Positions 25,689 to 37,363 are shown, counted from the stretch's first letter. The stretch: DNA of 64,000 nucleotides from Steroidobacter agaridevorans (GCF_009932555.1 NZ_BLJO01000001.1:983691-1047690), one strand, 5' to 3'. Numbers and translations are program-made. Notes: generated by a model not told the origin, from the sequence alone.

Positions 25689-28133
25689 TCAGAAGGTGCT
25701 GCGGAACGTGAGAATGATCCACGGATCCGACTCTTCCTGATCGATCTCGGAGCTGACCGGAGTGCGCGCGTTGTACTGCGCGGCCGATTCGTAGATGCGA
25801 GTCACATCCTTGCGCTTGGCGTCGAGCAGGTTCTGCGCGGCCACGCGCACGACATAGCGCTCCGCGAACGTTTTCTCGAGGAACACTTCGAGGTTGCCCT
25901 CGAAAGTCACATCGGCGACCTCCTTGGTGGCGGCGCCCGAATCGACCCATTCTTCGGCCGCACCGCGCTTCTGATAGCTCGAACCCCAGGTGAGCGCCCA
26001 GCTCTCGATCAGGTGGTCGAAGCCGACGTTATAGATGTAGTCCGGCTGCATGGAGAAGCGCCGGTCGATGGGGAAGTTGCTGTTGGCGTCGCGGATCTCG
26101 GAGTGCACGTACGTGTAATTGGCGAACACGTGGAAATTCGGCGCTCCGATCACCTCCAGCGGATAGCTCAGATCGAACTCGACGCCGTAGATCGTGCCCT
26201 TGTTCGGATTGTTCACATACTGCGTGGCTTCGATCTCGTCATCGATCTGCGCCTGGAAGATGGCGTTCACCTCGTCGCCGACGCCGTTCAGCTCGATCTT
26301 GTTCTCGATGCGCCGGTAGAACGCGTTGACGCCGAGCACCGCGTCCTCGGCGTTCAAGCGCAGGTCGAAGCCGCCGTCGAGTCCGAGCGCGGTTTCCTGA
26401 TCCAGGGTCGGATTGCCCAGCACGCTCTCGTCTTCGTCGAGCAGCAGCGTCGGATTGAGCTCGTCGAAGCTCGGACGGCGCACGGTGCGCGCCGCCGACA
26501 GTCTCAGCTGCAGCGAATCGGTCGCGTCCCAGCGGATATGCGCGGTCGGGTTCAGCTCGAAGTAGTCGTTGTCGACCGCGATCTGATTGCCCTCCACGTT
26601 CAATCCCAGCGAGCTGAGCGCGGCGGCCGCATCGGCCACGGGCCCGGCGACGGTCGACGTGATTTCCAGGTTGGTCTGCTCGCCACGCACGCCGAGCTCG
26701 AGCTTGGTGCTGTCGGTGAGATCGACGCCCCATTGCACGAAGCCGGCGATGCGCTCGTCGTCGACGTTGAAAATACTGAACAGGTCATCGAGCGTGACCA
26801 GCTGGCCGTCGTCGAGCTCCTGCACGTTGAAGCTGTAATCGCGCTTCTTCAGCACGTAGTCGAGGCCGACGCTCAGGGTCGCAGCGGTGAACTTCCATTT
26901 GAACTTGCCGCCCGCCTTGGCCTCGGAGTCCTCGCTGTCCTCGTTCTCGATGCTGTCGATGTTGTCGAACACGTCGATCTCGTGACCGAACTGGGTGCTG
27001 TTGGCGCGGAACTGCTGATTCAACTGCGGATCGTTGAATGAAGACAGGAACGGCAGGATGTCGTCGCCGGAACTCAGGCCGACGCTGGCGAAGTCGAAAT
27101 CCATGTCGACCAGGTAATTGGTTTCCTTCGCTTCGCCCTCGGTGCGGTCGTAGCTCGCCGAGACTTCCCAGGAGTTGCCGCCATCGGTGGGCGCGGTGAA
27201 CGTGGCGGCCAGCATCCAGTTGCGCTCACGGAATGCATCGGTCTGATTGGTCTGCTCGGCGCCCGAGTCCAGGTCGCCGTCGTCGTCTTCGGCCTCGAAG
27301 GCGCGCTCGAACTCGTGCTCGACCCGGTCGGTGTCCACGAACAGCGAGTTGAACTGCAGCTCCTGGCCGCCGTCGAGCTTGAATGCCAGGTCGCCGGTCC
27401 AGGCGATGTCGCGGGTGTCGCGCTCGTCCGGCTCGATGGTGGTCTTGAATTCCGGCTCGGCGTTGCCTTCGCCATCCAGCACGCGCTCGACGGAATACAC
27501 CTGCTTGCGATTGAAGCGCTCCTGATAATTGAGCGAAGTGCCCCACTGGACCGCGTCGTTGGTGTGCCCGTACGAGACGAACGCGCTGGGCCGGGTCTCG
27601 CCGTCGATGTAGTAGCCGCCGAGTCGATAGATGCCGCCGTTGAATTCGGCGCCTTCCTTGAGAATGATGTTCAGCGTGCCGCCGATGCCCTGGCTGTCCA
27701 TGTCGCTGGTGGGGCTGCGGATGATTTCGACCCGCTCGACCAGCTCGGCCGGAATGCGATCCACCAGCACGGTGTTGTCATTGCCCGAGCCGGAGATGCG
27801 GCGGCCGTTGATCAGGATCTGGGTGTACTCCGAGCCGATGCCGCGCAACGACGGCGCCGCGTACTCGCCAACGTCGTCGCTGAACGTCACGCCCGGCACG
27901 CGCTTCATCATTTCGCCGACCGACAGCGGCTCGAAGCGCTGGAAATACTCTTCGGAATAAGTGAGCACCGGCTCGGCCAGCTCGGTGCGCTCGCGCGCAT
28001 TGACGCGCTTGGCGAGCACTTCGATGAACTCCAGGGTGTCTTCCTTGGCCGGTTCGGCAGCATTGGCTGCCGCCGTCGCCAGAGTAATCGACACCGCGCT
28101 CGCCAGGACGCTCCCCTGCTTTAACCGTCTCAT
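25689..28133 (-). CDS. TonB-dependent outer-membrane receptor (probable phytate/inositol-phosphate receptor)
   Basis: An 814-residue receptor. Signal peptide ends ATAAANAA. The plug domain starts near FIEVLAKR and includes RVPGVTFSDD, SLRGIGSEYTQILINGRR and VERVEIIRSPTSDMDSQGIG. The barrel ends in ILTFRSTF with the terminal Phe needed for assembly. Two unusually acidic stretches occur at about residues 279-293 (EAEDDDGDLDSG) and 387-406 (DNIDSIENEDSEDSEA), probably surface loops. GGGGGAAAG lies before ATG 28133. With the phytase downstream and an operator pair upstream, uptake of phytate or its partial products is the best inference. Confidence 0.87.
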   Translation of the reverse strand: MRRLKQGSVLASAVSITLATAAANAAEPAKEDTLEFIEVLAKRVNARERTELAEPVLTYSEEYFQRFEPLSVGEMMKRVPGVTFSDDVGEYAAPSLRGIGSEYTQILINGRRISGSGNDNTVLVDRIPAELVERVEIIRSPTSDMDSQGIGGTLNIILKEGAEFNGGIYRLGGYYIDGETRPSAFVSYGHTNDAVQWGTSLNYQERFNRKQVYSVERVLDGEGNAEPEFKTTIEPDERDTRDIAWTGDLAFKLDGGQELQFNSLFVDTDRVEHEFERAFEAEDDDGDLDSGAEQTNQTDAFRERNWMLAATFTAPTDGGNSWEVSASYDRTEGEAKETNYLVDMDFDFASVGLSSGDDILPFLSSFNDPQLNQQFRANSTQFGHEIDVFDNIDSIENEDSEDSEAKAGGKFKWKFTAATLSVGLDYVLKKRDYSFNVQELDDGQLVTLDDLFSIFNVDDERIAGFVQWGVDLTDSTKLELGVRGEQTNLEITSTVAGPVADAAAALSSLGLNVEGNQIAVDNDYFELNPTAHIRWDATDSLQLRLSAARTVRRPSFDELNPTLLLDEDESVLGNPTLDQETALGLDGGFDLRLNAEDAVLGVNAFYRRIENKIELNGVGDEVNAIFQAQIDDEIEATQYVNNPNKGTIYGVEFDLSYPLEVIGAPNFHVFANYTYVHSEIRDANSNFPIDRRFSMQPDYIYNVGFDHLIESWALTWGSSYQKRGAAEEWVDSGAATKEVADVTFEGNLEVFLEKTFAERYVVRVAAQNLLDAKRKDVTRIYESAAQYNARTPVSSEIDQEESDPWIILTFRSTF

Positions 28134-28215
28134 CGCTTTCCCCCTGGACGCTCGACGCGTCTCTGAATCGTGCATGAGTTGTAGTTCCGCACTCGAGTGC
28201 AGCTGGTCGAGAGTC

Positions 28216-28261
28216 TAGAACGAACATTTCATTGAACGCAACTAGTGAAATAAAAATTCCA
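28216..28261. promoter_or_regulatory. Tandem operator pair between TonB receptor and RpiR regulator
   Basis: TAGAACGAACATTTCA (28216-28231) and TGAAATAAAAATTCCA (28246-28261), starts exactly 30 bp apart. Both fit TGRAA-N6-TTYCA with one mismatch in the first. They lie in the 217-base divergent gap between the receptor ATG (28133) and the regulator ATG (28351). A TATAGT -10-like sequence (28267-28272) follows directly on the plus strand, so binding could repress the regulator's own promoter. The gap is otherwise AT-richer than the surroundings and carries no other visible feature. Confidence 0.75.
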
Positions 28262-28350
28262 GATGCTATAGTTGCGCCACGCTGCGGCCGCCGGTCCTGA
28301 AGAGCTGCATAGAATATTTATTGCAGCGACCGTATGATTTGGGAATTTCC

Positions 28351-29220
28351 ATGACACTCAGAGAATTAGCCGTGGCGAGCAGCGCAAAAACACTCGAGAC
28401 CCTGCGGGGCGACATCGTGCGCCGGTACGAGGAGCTCAGTCCCCGACTGCAGCAGGTCGCCAAGTACGTGTTGGAAAATCCGAACGACATGGCGCTGCAG
28501 ACCCTGGCGGTCATCGCCGAGCGCTGCGAAGTCCAGCCCTCCACCATCGTGCGCTTCGCCAAAACCTTCGGTTACGAAGGCGCGAGCGATATGCAGGAGC
28601 TGTTCAAGGACGAGATGCTTACCCAAGCGCCGAGCCCCAGTTACGCCGAGCGCATCCGGCAGTTCTCGCGCCGTGCAGGCGCCGCGGGCGCGCTTGCTCC
28701 CCAGGATGTGATGCACGAGTTCGCGGACAGCAACATCCTCGCATTGGAGCATTTGAAGAGCAGCGTCCGCAAAGCCGACCTGGAGCGGGCGGTGGAAATG
28801 ATCGCCGGGGCGAGCGCGGTCTACATCGTCGGCCTGCGACGCTCCTTTCCGGTTGCCTCCTATCTTGCCTATGCCCTGCGCCACGTCGACAAGCGCGCTT
28901 ACTTGCTCGACGGCGTGGCCGGCATGCTGGCCGAACAAAGCACCATGCTCACGTCGAAGGATTTGCTGATCGCCATCAGCTTCCAGCCCTACGCGGCGGA
29001 AACCGTGGAGATCGTCGGCTCCACGCGTGAGCAGAAGGCCAGGATCATCGCCATCACCGACAGTCGCTTGAGCCCGATCGCGGCCGCCTCGGACCTGGTG
29101 TTCGAGATCAAGGACGCGGAGGTGCGTCAGTTCCGTTCATTGACCGCGTCGCTGTGCCTCGCGCAGTCGCTGGTCATCAGTTATGCATTCGACATGGAAA
29201 AACGTGGCCGCGTACGCTGA
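28351..29220 (+). CDS. iolR: MurR/RpiR family transcriptional regulator, probable inositol regulator
   Basis: A 289-residue regulator. The N-terminal HTH (about 20-90) contains LSPRLQQVAKYVLENPNDMA and CEVQPSTIVRFAKTFGY. The C-terminal SIS domain (about 125-265) has ASAVYIVGLRRSFPVASYLAY and LLIAISFQPYAAETVEIV, the sugar-phosphate binding fold. The rhizobial IolR belongs to the same family. ATG 28351 gives the usual length; a TTG at 28321 would extend it by ten residues. It is followed 27 bases later by iolG and flanked by an operator pair, so it is the natural candidate for the locus repressor. Confidence 0.85.
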   Translation: MTLRELAVASSAKTLETLRGDIVRRYEELSPRLQQVAKYVLENPNDMALQTLAVIAERCEVQPSTIVRFAKTFGYEGASDMQELFKDEMLTQAPSPSYAERIRQFSRRAGAAGALAPQDVMHEFADSNILALEHLKSSVRKADLERAVEMIAGASAVYIVGLRRSFPVASYLAYALRHVDKRAYLLDGVAGMLAEQSTMLTSKDLLIAISFQPYAAETVEIVGSTREQKARIIAITDSRLSPIAAASDLVFEIKDAEVRQFRSLTASLCLAQSLVISYAFDMEKRGRVR

Positions 29221-29247
29221 GCGAGGCAGCGTCCGTCAGGGGGACAA

Positions 29248-30237
29248 ATGATTCGATTTCTATTGATAGGCGCGGGACGTATCGGTCGTATCCACGCGGA
29301 GAACATAGTGCGCGGGGCGGGCTCCAGTCTGGTGGCCGTCACCGACGCCGATGCACGCGCAGCCGCAGAGCTTGCGAGCAGGTGGTCATGCCGCGCCGTG
29401 AAACCGGATGAAGCCTTGGCGCAAACCGACTTCGACGCCGTGCTCATCGCCAGCTCAACCGACACTCACGCCGATTGGATCGAGCGCTGCGCCGCCGCCG
29501 GCAAGCCGGTGTTCTGCGAAAAGCCGCTCGATCTGGACATCGGTCGGGCCACGCAATGCATGCGCAAGGCTGAAGCGGCCGGCGTCCCGCTGTATCTCGG
29601 CTTCAATCGTCGCTATGACCCCTCCTTTGCGCGACTCAAGCATGAAATCGCCGCAGGGACGATCGGTTCGCTCGAAACGCTGCACATCACCAGCCGCGAT
29701 CCTGCGCCGCCGCCAGTGGACTACGTGCGCCGCTCGGGCGGTTTGTTCCGCGACATGATGATTCACGATCTGGATATGGCGCGCTGGCTGCTGGGCGCCG
29801 AGCCGGTGGAAGTGTTCGCGCGAGGCAGTGCCCTGGTCGATCCGGAGATCGGCGCCGCGGGCGATATCGACACGGCCATGGTGATGTTACGGACGGCGGA
29901 TGGCCGGCTGTGCCAGATCGCGAATAGCAGGCGTTGCAGCTTTGGATACGATCAGCGCATCGAGGCGTTCGGCGCGGCCGGCATGGTCAGCGCCAACAAT
30001 CACACCGCCACCAGCGTGACTGTCGCAGACAAGCAAGGCTACACGACCGAGCCCGCACTGCCCTTCTTCCTGGAACGTTACGCCGATGCGTATCGCCTGG
30101 AGCTGGAGGATTTCATCGGCGCGCTCAACGGCAAGAAGGTCGAGCTTGCAACCGGAGAGGACGGCCGACGTGCACTCCTGCTGGCGGATGCAGCCCAACG
30201 CTCGTTGACGACGGGAGTTGCGGTGGCGCTGAGCTAA
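29248..30237 (+). CDS. iolG: Myo-inositol 2-dehydrogenase
   Basis: A 329-residue Gfo/Idh/MocA oxidoreductase making scyllo-inosose from myo-inositol with NAD. GAGRIGR at 8-14 is the dinucleotide motif, EKP at 91-93 gives catalytic K92, and RDMMIHDLD gives D169 and H173 with the spacing known in IolG. AGGGGG lies just before ATG 29248. It probably forms an operon with the regulator upstream and is convergent with iolE. Confidence 0.93.
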   Translation: MIRFLLIGAGRIGRIHAENIVRGAGSSLVAVTDADARAAAELASRWSCRAVKPDEALAQTDFDAVLIASSTDTHADWIERCAAAGKPVFCEKPLDLDIGRATQCMRKAEAAGVPLYLGFNRRYDPSFARLKHEIAAGTIGSLETLHITSRDPAPPPVDYVRRSGGLFRDMMIHDLDMARWLLGAEPVEVFARGSALVDPEIGAAGDIDTAMVMLRTADGRLCQIANSRRCSFGYDQRIEAFGAAGMVSANNHTATSVTVADKQGYTTEPALPFFLERYADAYRLELEDFIGALNGKKVELATGEDGRRALLLADAAQRSLTTGVAVALS

Positions 30238-30247
30238 GGAAACTGGC

Positions 30248-30274
30248 GCTCCCTCGCCTCGCGAGCGAGGGAGC
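30248..30274. terminator. Bidirectional hairpin terminator between iolG and iolE
   Basis: GCTCCCTCGC (30248-30257), loop of seven, GCGAGGGAGC (30265-30274): a perfect ten-bp stem in the 44-base gap between the convergent genes. The plus-strand trailer is pyrimidine-rich (CTTCTCCTC) without a pure T-run. Confidence 0.75.
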
Positions 30275-30281
30275 CTTCTCC

Positions 30282-31169
30282 TCAAACAAACAGCTCGGTC
30301 GCGAGGCGCGACAGATGCTGATAACCCATCTTCGCGTAGACAATCGGCGTGGCCACCGCCGGATCCTGCTCCGCCTCGACCACCAGCCAGCCGCGATAAC
30401 CGCTGCGAGCCACGGGCTGCAAGACGCTGCGATAGTCGACCATGCCATCGCCAGGCACCGTGAACACACCATCGAGCACTGCATTTAAAAAGCTGGTGTC
30501 TTCATTACGAGCTCGCTCCAGGACCGGCCGGCGTACATCCTTACAATGAACGTGCGCGATGCGCGCCGCATAACGCCCTGCCATTTGCGCGGGATCGCCG
30601 CCTGCATAGGTGAGATGACCGGTATCGAGCAACAGGCCTACGGCATCGCCGGTTGCCTGCATGAGATTGTCGATGTCCGCCGCTGACTGCACGACCGTCC
30701 CCATATGATGGTGATAGGCGAGCCGCAGCCCCGCAGAACGCATCTTCTCCGCAAGCCGGGTCATGCGCTCGCCGAAGCGCTGCCAATCGCCCTTGGTGAG
30801 ATGAGGTCGCTGCGATAACGGGGCTCGCTGATCGCCGTGGGTACAGCGTGAAACTTCGGCGAACACCATCACCTCGCAACCCAACGCGTGCAGCAGTTCG
30901 AAATGCGCGCTCATCGCGTCCCATTCGGCGTCGACATCGCGCTCGAGCAGACGTGCGCTGTACCAGCCGGACACCAATTGCAGATCGTGAGCCTGCAGGA
31001 TCGGCCCGAGTTGAGCGGCAACCCGTGGAAACTTGTTGCCGAGCTCGATGCCCGTGTAACCCGCCTCGCGCGCTTCGCGCAGACAGGTCTCCAGGCTCGT
31101 TTCAGCGCCCAGCGACGGCAGGTCGTCGTTGGTCCACGTCAAGGGATTGATGCCGATGCGAATGTTCAT
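30282..31169 (-). CDS. iolE: Myo-inosose-2 dehydratase
   Basis: A 295-residue xylose-isomerase-like TIM barrel. It dehydrates scyllo-inosose to the diketone acted on by IolD. The start MNIRIGINPLTWTNDDLPSLG is typical of IolE (INPLTWTNDD). Metal-site regions LAYHHHMGTVVQ, LLDTGHLTYAGGDP and HVHCKDVR are present. ATG 31169 lies 23 bases after the iolD stop; the longer frame from 31295 overlaps iolD and is not used. Last gene of iolBCDE. Confidence 0.94.
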   Translation of the reverse strand: MNIRIGINPLTWTNDDLPSLGAETSLETCLREAREAGYTGIELGNKFPRVAAQLGPILQAHDLQLVSGWYSARLLERDVDAEWDAMSAHFELLHALGCEVMVFAEVSRCTHGDQRAPLSQRPHLTKGDWQRFGERMTRLAEKMRSAGLRLAYHHHMGTVVQSAADIDNLMQATGDAVGLLLDTGHLTYAGGDPAQMAGRYAARIAHVHCKDVRRPVLERARNEDTSFLNAVLDGVFTVPGDGMVDYRSVLQPVARSGYRGWLVVEAEQDPAVATPIVYAKMGYQHLSRLATELFV

Positions 31170-31192
31170 GAGTGCCGGTGTCAGTTGCGTTG

Positions 31193-33024
<1,832 letters not shown>

Positions 33025-33028
<4 letters not shown>

Positions 33029-34986
33029 AAGGACTGCTCCGCCAAGGCATCGGAGACTCGTGAGGATAAACGAGCATGGCTCGCGCGCAATGCGCGCCAG
33101 CTGTCGATCAAACGTTGATATCGGTCCGCGATATCGGCGACGACCTGCTCGTCGCTCAGCGCGCCGGCAAACCAGCCTCGCGCCGCCGGATTGAAAATGC
33201 TTCGGCCGACCGCAAACCCTTTGCACACCGGTATGGCCGCCGCGCTTTCGAACGACGCTTGCAGCGCTTCCTCTGGAGCGTCGAGCCCTAGCATCAGCAC
33301 GCCATTACAGTGCGGATCGCGCCGCTCGATGACCTCCGCGATGTTCAGCCAAGCAGCCCGCGATTGCGCCTCCAGCTTCCACCACGCTGGGCGCACGCCG
33401 AGGTTGTAGATACGAGTCAACGCCCGGGCAGTGGTCGCGTCATCCACCGGCAAGCCACGTCCGCTGCAGATGATTTCCAAAAGCAACTCACGATCCTGAG
33501 CGCGAGCGGCGTCGTTCAATGTGCGAATCTGACGTTCCTGCGCGAGACGCAGCTCGATGGGATCGTCCGGATGAAAGAACACCAGGCACTTGATGACGTG
33601 GGCCACCGGCCAGCTCGTCAGATGCAAACCGACGTTATCGGGAGGATCGAACGCCACCGGACGCGAGCCGGGCGTTTCGATCGGACGGCCGATCCAGAAG
33701 CCTTGCGTCGTGAGTCGATTCAAAACAGCCGAGCCGTGACGCGCATCGACAATGACACCCAGATGTTCCCGATCTCGTGTGCCCGCGGCCACACGCTCGA
33801 CGGCACGAGCGATCAGATCTTTGAATTCACCAATGCGCGCCCGCGACGCGCCGTGTTCGTCCGCCAGCTCTTCGAGCTGCCGACGATGATCGAACGCGAG
33901 TACATACAACGATTCTCGCGGCCGGCGAGTCGTCGTGGCTTCATGCACATGCGAGAGCTCGGCATCGAGATCGGGGCGTCGCACGCTCGCAGCCCGACGC
34001 AGAAACTCCTGAAGCTCCAGTGCACTCGGCATGGCCGGGGTGCAGCCGTGTCGTGATACGACCAGCGCCCCGCAGGCATTGCCAAGCCGGGCGCACTCGG
34101 CAAGCGGCCTGCCTCGCAGCCATCCTGAGAGAAAGCCGCTGAGAAAGGCATCGCCTGCGCCAAGCACGTTCAATACTTCGACCGGAAAGCCCGCGATCGT
34201 ATGCAGCTCCGCCAGCGTCGCCGGGACTTCATCGGTAATGACGCTGCATCCCGCCGGCCCGCGTTTGAGCACGATGGTCGCGTGCGTTTTGCGCCGGATC
34301 GCGCGCAAGGACGCAAGCACATCGTCGGAACCGCCGGCGATCCGGATTTCTTCTTCCGTGCCCACCACCAGATCGCAATCGGGCAGCACCCTTTGCAGTG
34401 CCTGGGTCACTTCGGCCGACTCGATGAAACGGGATTCCCCCTGCCCTGCATTCGTCAGTTTCCAAAGCACTGGCCGATAGTCGATGTCGAGGATGACGCG
34501 CGTTCGATTCGCTCGCGCCCAGCGGAACGCCTGTTCGACCGCTGCGCGAGTCCCTGGGGTCGACAGATGCGTGCCCGTGACGGCAACGGCGCGGCTGCCC
34601 GCAATGTATGACTCATCGAAGTCCTGCGCGCACACTCCCATGTCTGCGCAGTTCTCGCGAAAGAAGATATGCGGATAAGCCGCCGGACCTTCGATGCCCA
34701 ACACGACCGACGCGGTGAGACGCGTTGGATCGGTCGCCACATGACTCACATCGACGCCTTCGCGTTGCAAAGCCTCGCGGACGAAACGTCCCATGTGCTC
34801 GTCTCCCACGCGCGTCAACATGGACACACGCAAGCCGAGCCGCGAGGTTCCTGCTGCCAGATTTGCCGAAGATCCGCCCAGATATTTTGCGAAGCTGCGC
34901 ATATCCTCGAGCCGGCCGCCGATCTGCTCGCCGTAGAAATCCACGGCCGCGCGGCCCAGACAAATCAGGTCGAACGTCTTATTCAT
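33025..34986 (-). CDS. iolC: 5-dehydro-2-deoxygluconokinase fused to DUF2090 aldolase-like domain
   Basis: A 653-residue two-domain protein. The N-terminal PfkB kinase (about 1-325) has FDLICLGRAAVDFYGEQIG, LGGSSANLAAGTSRLGL and the active loop NVLGAGDAFLSGFL. The C-terminal domain (about 350-640) begins LYVLAFDHRRQLEELADEHG and has a class I aldolase-like layout (DUF2090). The kinase phosphorylates 5-dehydro-2-deoxygluconate. The fused domain is thought to perform the following aldol cleavage; no separate iolJ is seen here. It overlaps the iolB stop by eight bases. Confidence 0.94.
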
Positions 34987-35800
34987 TGTGGTCCATCTCG
35001 CGCGGGCGCCAGAAAGGAGCGCCGGCTTGCAAAGTCCAGGCATGCTCGGCGGTGAAGTCGGGAATCGTGTAAGGCTGGTCCGGCAGATGGCGGATCACCC
35101 ACGAGTAGTACATGCCATAGCCTGGCGCCGCGCACTGCGCGTGATCCAGGCCGGCGGGAATATGGATGGTGTCGTGCTCCATCACTTTGACGACGTTGTC
35201 GCCCAGCTCCGCATGACCATACCCCTGCGGCTGCGTGAAACGATAGTGATAAATCTCCGGCTGCGGATGATGATGCGGCGGATAGCTCGACCAGCCGCCT
35301 GGAAACGTCACCACTTCGCCGAGCACCAGCTCGACTGCGTCGGGCGAATTGCTCCGATCGAAGATGGTCCGGACGTAGCGCAGCGCCCGATCGCCGACCT
35401 GCCCGCGGCCACGCGGCTCGTTCGGCACGTCCTTCGCAGTGAACACGCGAGCTTCGAATGGCCTGAGATTGGCGCAATCGAACACCATGATCTCGGTATC
35501 GCGTGACGCGTCGAAAGCGATCGTGGCACCGGCGGGAGCATGAACGCAGCTCGCGGATTCATCGAACAACGACTCGCGCGAGAGTTCGAACTCGCGCTGA
35601 CCGACCGTCACCCGCACGCTGCCGCTCATTAACAGCCAGGCCGTTTCGCACGTGATGTGCTGAACGGACCGCTCGCTCCCGGCCAGACGCCAGACGCCGA
35701 TGCCAATCCGAGACGGATTGTCCGGATCCAGCTGACGCGCGATGGCCGTAAATCCCCGGTCGAAGCCGCGTCGATGCGCGGTGATGTGTTCTTTAGTCAT
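34979..35800 (-). CDS. iolB: 5-deoxy-glucuronate isomerase
   Basis: A 273-residue bicupin isomerase converting 5-deoxyglucuronate to 5-dehydro-2-deoxygluconate. The metal-binding cupin motif SSYPPHHHPQPEIYHYRF with a later HIPAGLDHAQCAAPGY is diagnostic. ATG 35800 gives the usual length, though its ribosome site is weak; an in-frame codon at 35830 is possible. It is the first gene of iolBCDE, downstream of the operator pair at 35855. Confidence 0.93.
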   Translation of the reverse strand: MTKEHITAHRRGFDRGFTAIARQLDPDNPSRIGIGVWRLAGSERSVQHITCETAWLLMSGSVRVTVGQREFELSRESLFDESASCVHAPAGATIAFDASRDTEIMVFDCANLRPFEARVFTAKDVPNEPRGRGQVGDRALRYVRTIFDRSNSPDAVELVLGEVVTFPGGWSSYPPHHHPQPEIYHYRFTQPQGYGHAELGDNVVKVMEHDTIHIPAGLDHAQCAAPGYGMYYSWVIRHLPDQPYTIPDFTAEHAWTLQAGAPFWRPREMDHNE

Positions 35801-35854
35801 GCCAGTCGTCGAATGTGCGGCGAGCCACACGCCCCGACCGGTACGCTAACCCAA

Positions 35855-35900
35855 TGGAATGAAAATTTCAATTCATTGGAATAATGGAATTGTAATTCGA
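35855..35900. promoter_or_regulatory. Tandem operator pair upstream of iolBCDE
   Basis: TGGAATGAAAATTTCA (35855-35870) and TGGAATTGTAATTCGA (35885-35900), starts exactly 30 bp apart. The first is embedded in a larger near-palindrome (35851-35879) with CCAAT/ATTGG ends. They lie in the 162-base divergent gap between iolB (ATG 35800) and the M14 peptidase (GTG 35963), so either or both genes may be controlled. Same motif and spacing as at 22106 and 28216. Confidence 0.75.
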
Positions 35901-35962
35901 GACGGGCCGGACCGTGGGCCGGCTGAGTTAAAGTGCGCCCTTTTCGTCGCCAGGAGCCCTCC

Positions 35963-36892
35963 GTGACCACCTCCTCCTCCGCGCCCTATCCCATCGGCAC
36001 ACCCGGCGTTCCCTGGGGCGCTGCCGAGCGCGCGCTGTGGCTATCGCGTCAGGTTCGACATCGCAGTTACCACGACGATGTAGCGAAAGCGGTCGAGCGG
36101 CTGTCCGATCGATTCGATGTCGAGGTGTACGGTCAGCTCGACTATCCGCCGGATCAGTATCGTTTGTTTGCTGTTCGCAGCCGGAGCTGGCGGGATGATG
36201 TTCCGGTCGCGCTCGTGACTGGCGGCGTCCACGGCTACGAAACCAGCGGCGTGCACGGCGCTCTGCAATTCCTGGATCGCCACGCCGCGCAGTATGCGAA
36301 TAAGATCAACTTGCTCGTCGCGCCCTGCGTGAGCCCTTGGGCCTATGAACGCATTCATCGCTGGAACGCGAATGCCATCGATCCCAACCGCTCGTTCCGC
36401 GAGAACAGCCCGGCCGAAGAATCGGCTGCCCTGCTGCGCCTGGTTGCTCCGCTGAAGGGACGCTTTCTATTGCACGTCGATCTGCACGAGACGACCGACA
36501 CCGACGAAAGCGAGTTCCGCCCGGCGCTCGCCGCCCGCGACGGCAAAACGTCCGAGCCCGACCAGATTCCCGACGGTTTCTATCTCGTCGACGACATCGA
36601 GAATCCGCAGCCAGCCTTTCAACAAGCCATCATCGAGGCCGTGAGCAAGGTGACTCACATCGCGCCGGCGGATGCGAACGGCCAGATCATTGGCTCGGAC
36701 GTCGTCGCACCTGGCATCATTCGATACGCCATGCGCCAGCTCGGCCTGTGCGCCGGCATCACGGGAGCGCGCTACACCACGACGACGGAAGTCTATCCCG
36801 ACAGCCCACGCGCCACGCCCCAACAATGCAATGACGCTCAGGTCGCAGCGGCGTGCGCGGCGATCGAGTTTGCGTTGAGGGCGCCTCGCTAG
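35963..36892 (+). CDS. M14 family zinc carboxypeptidase-like protein (AstE/aspartoacylase-type)
   Basis: A 309-residue protein with the M14 zinc set: H and E in GGVHGYETSG, H in LLHVDLHETTD, and the catalytic Glu in TTTEVYPD. No signal peptide. I chose GTG 35963 because AGGAG precedes it at good spacing; another GTG lies ten codons upstream. Its substrate is unknown. It is divergent from iolB across the operator pair, so regulation with the inositol genes is possible but its link to the pathway is not obvious. Its stop codon overlaps that of the convergent ridA-like gene in CTAG. Confidence 0.78.
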   Translation: MTTSSSAPYPIGTPGVPWGAAERALWLSRQVRHRSYHDDVAKAVERLSDRFDVEVYGQLDYPPDQYRLFAVRSRSWRDDVPVALVTGGVHGYETSGVHGALQFLDRHAAQYANKINLLVAPCVSPWAYERIHRWNANAIDPNRSFRENSPAEESAALLRLVAPLKGRFLLHVDLHETTDTDESEFRPALAARDGKTSEPDQIPDGFYLVDDIENPQPAFQQAIIEAVSKVTHIAPADANGQIIGSDVVAPGIIRYAMRQLGLCAGITGARYTTTTEVYPDSPRATPQQCNDAQVAAACAAIEFALRAPR

Positions 36893-37353
36893 TCGACCTC
36901 TAACAGAATCTCCACGACAACAGGCGCGCCGGCTGGCAGGCTCAGTACTCCTGAGACCATGCGTGTCGGCGCTTTTTCGGCGCCGAACACCGTCGCCAGC
37001 AACTCCGAAGCGCCGTCGGCAACTTTGGCGTGATCGCGAAACTCGGCCGTCGCCGCAAGCGAGACCGTCAGCCGGACGATGCGCGTCACTCTGTCGAGCG
37101 AGCCCAAGTGCTGCCGTGCCAGTGCGAGCGCATTGAGCGCGGCCAATCGTGCCGCGCTCCGTCCGTCTTCGATGCCGATGTCATTTCCTATCCGCCCCTG
37201 AAACTTGGGAGCGCCGCCTTCCAATGGCAGCGTCCCGCTCAGGAACAACAAGTTTTCGACTCGTACGGCCGGCACGTAAGCCCCGAGCGGCTGCGGCGCC
37301 ATCGGCAGAGCAATGCCCGATTCTTCGAGCCGTTGTTCGGCACTCCAGTTCAT
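36889..37353 (-). CDS. RidA/YjgF family protein
   Basis: A 154-residue protein. The family core is visible as GAYVPAVRVENLLFLSGTLPL, RLAALNALALARQHLGSL and a C-terminal MVSGVLSLPAGAPVVVEI. RidA enzymes hydrolyse reactive enamine/imine intermediates; in this longer divergent subgroup the substrate is unclear. GAGGAG precedes ATG 37353. It follows the SDR gene by ten bases and likely forms an operon with it. Confidence 0.85.
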   Translation of the reverse strand: MNWSAEQRLEESGIALPMAPQPLGAYVPAVRVENLLFLSGTLPLEGGAPKFQGRIGNDIGIEDGRSAARLAALNALALARQHLGSLDRVTRIVRLTVSLAATAEFRDHAKVADGASELLATVFGAEKAPTRMVSGVLSLPAGAPVVVEILLEVD

Positions 37354-37363
37354 CGAAGTCTCC

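Noticed and set aside
24286-27041. Long plus-strand open frames opposite the phytase and TonB receptor
   Set aside because: They mirror the minus-strand genes codon by codon, lack starts with ribosome sites, and show no domain.
28341-28351. GGGAATTTCCA at the regulator start codon as a third operator
   Set aside because: The right arm is in phase with the 30-bp series, but the left arm of the 16-bp dyad is absent and the arms are two, not six, bases apart.
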